DNA of 57,048 nt. Origin: Parasitella parasitica. Taxonomy: Eukaryota > Mucoromycota > Mucoromycetes > Mucorales > Mucoraceae. Within the stretch, counting starts at the first letter, position 1; each line of letters begins with the position of its first letter. The notes below the pieces were generated by a model. That model saw only the letters and a program-made list of their open reading frames with translations. It was not told where the DNA came from and searched no databases. The position numbers were made by a program, and so were the translations under genes. Location: contig MU619243.1 of assembly GCA_025201805.1 (NCBI GenBank), positions 356,725-413,772 of the forward strand. Reading direction: 5' to 3'. Below are positions 56,316 through 57,048 of this stretch, one piece after another.

Positions 56316-56928
56316 GAATTAACGAGATACGAAAACTTTAGATTACTTTATTAAAGATTCAACTTTGCATCTGCTATTTATACTTTCTACAACAACATAA
56401 ATTTTTGGTGACTTATTTAAAATACTAGTCGATACTAATCGATAAGAATAATTTGCAAGCAACATCATATCCTTAGCAGGGTACGATGTATTATTATACT
56501 ACAAGGCTATTGATCTTTGATCTGACAGTACCTTATCGTTTGTCTGATCTGCCATAATTGTAGATAGGAGATCATGGCAATGTACTTCAATTGAAGATTG
56601 AAGATTGTCCAATGATGTGATGTGATACGCTTGTGTAAATTGGAGAATAAAGTCTCTGTTTCAAATCAAGAAGGTTATTCCTGTAAGTAACACAGATCTG
56701 AGCACCAGGATAAAGGTTAAGGCTCTGTCAGATCAAAGACATGTAGCCCTTGCTGTATAACCTCATATCGTACCCTGTCAAGTAGATTGTCACTGTGAAT
56801 TAGTCTTGTCAATTAGTAATCTAAATAAGTCACCATAAATTTATGTAGTTGTAAAAAGTATAAATAGCAGATGCAATTTCGATCTTAAATAAAGTATCTT
56901 TAGTTTTCGTATCTCGTTAACCTTTGGT
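56316..56928. repeat. Inverted-repeat (MITE/foldback-like) element with about 220-bp imperfect arms
   Basis: The left arm, about 56316-56540, is complementary to the right arm, about 56700-56928. The outer blocks ttaacgagatacgaaaact and gcatctgctatttatact are shared at matched distances. The inner blocks cagggtacgat and ctttgatctgacag also recur in register. Arms are imperfect, with scattered mismatches and small indels, and there is no open frame inside. That fits an old non-autonomous DNA transposon. No obvious target-site duplication. Confidence 0.82.
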
Positions 56929-57048
56929 TTTTTTATTATCTTTTTGATCCAACATTAATCATAAATATCAGATATTAGCTCATAACTTTTGCTAAAATCA
57001 CCGTAGAACCATGATCTAACTTGGAAAACTTAGCATTGACTTGGCGCT

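Overview
The window looks like nuclear DNA of a filamentous early-diverging fungus, most likely Mucoromycota and probably Mucorales. The genes carry many short GT-AG introns (about 50-110 bp), intergenic DNA is AT-rich with long A/T tracts, and the gene set is clearly eukaryotic. It includes a conventional myosin, CDK8, TAF12, a BRPF-type chromatin reader, a KRE2/MNT1-type mannosyltransferase, a CAS1-type O-acetyltransferase and the propionyl-CoA carboxylase alpha subunit. All assignments were made by reading the translations and splice sites by eye; no database search was run. An assembly gap of 10 N sits at 28497-28506, and the window starts in a poly-A run.

Layout: 0.1-4.2 kb myosin II (-); 4.5-5.7 kb dCMP deaminase (-); 6.4-7.5 kb XPG/FEN1-like nuclease-fold protein (+); 7.5-10.5 kb non-coding with a short dispersed repeat and a transposon end; 10.6-11.7 kb ribonucleotide reductase small subunit (+); 12.0-14.7 kb cysteinyl-tRNA synthetase (-), probably dual-targeted; 15.5-17.8 kb VTC4-like polyphosphate polymerase (-); 19.4-23.0 kb DUG2-like WD40-M20 peptidase (+), followed by a mitochondrial carrier pseudogene (-) and a small ORF of unknown function (+).

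From 24.0 to 29.7 kb there is no intact gene. This stretch holds a second copy of the short repeat, a nearly perfect 1.14 kb palindrome (25484-26619), coding remnants and the gap. Then come a CAS1-type O-acetyltransferase (+, 29.7-32.4), propionyl-CoA carboxylase alpha (-, 32.7-35.2), CDK8/SSN3 (+, 35.6-37.2) and TAF12 (-, 37.3-38.7). A second repeat island at 39.0-43.6 kb holds a 5'-truncated LINE, a degenerate Mucoromycota-type PD-(D/E)XK-like gene, a second LINE RT fragment and a broken Tc1/mariner-type transposase. After it lie a GT15 mannosyltransferase (+, 44.9-46.4), an unrecognised multi-exon gene (+, 47.4-48.6), a BRPF/NTO1 homologue (+, 48.9-52.5) and a UDP-glycosyltransferase (-, 52.6-54.4). 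The last 2.7 kb is non-coding and ends in a second inverted-repeat element (about 56316-56928).

Shared themes: dCMP deaminase and ribonucleotide reductase both feed dNTP pools. CDK8, TAF12 and BRPF belong to Mediator, TFIID/SAGA and histone-acetyltransferase complexes. The GT15 enzyme, CAS1-like enzyme and UGT modify glycans or lipids in the secretory pathway. I found no compact gene system that looks wholly new. The least explained items are the 1.1 kb palindrome, the 56.3 kb inverted-repeat element, the paired short dispersed repeats, the stand-alone XPG-like protein and the unrecognised gene at 47.4 kb.
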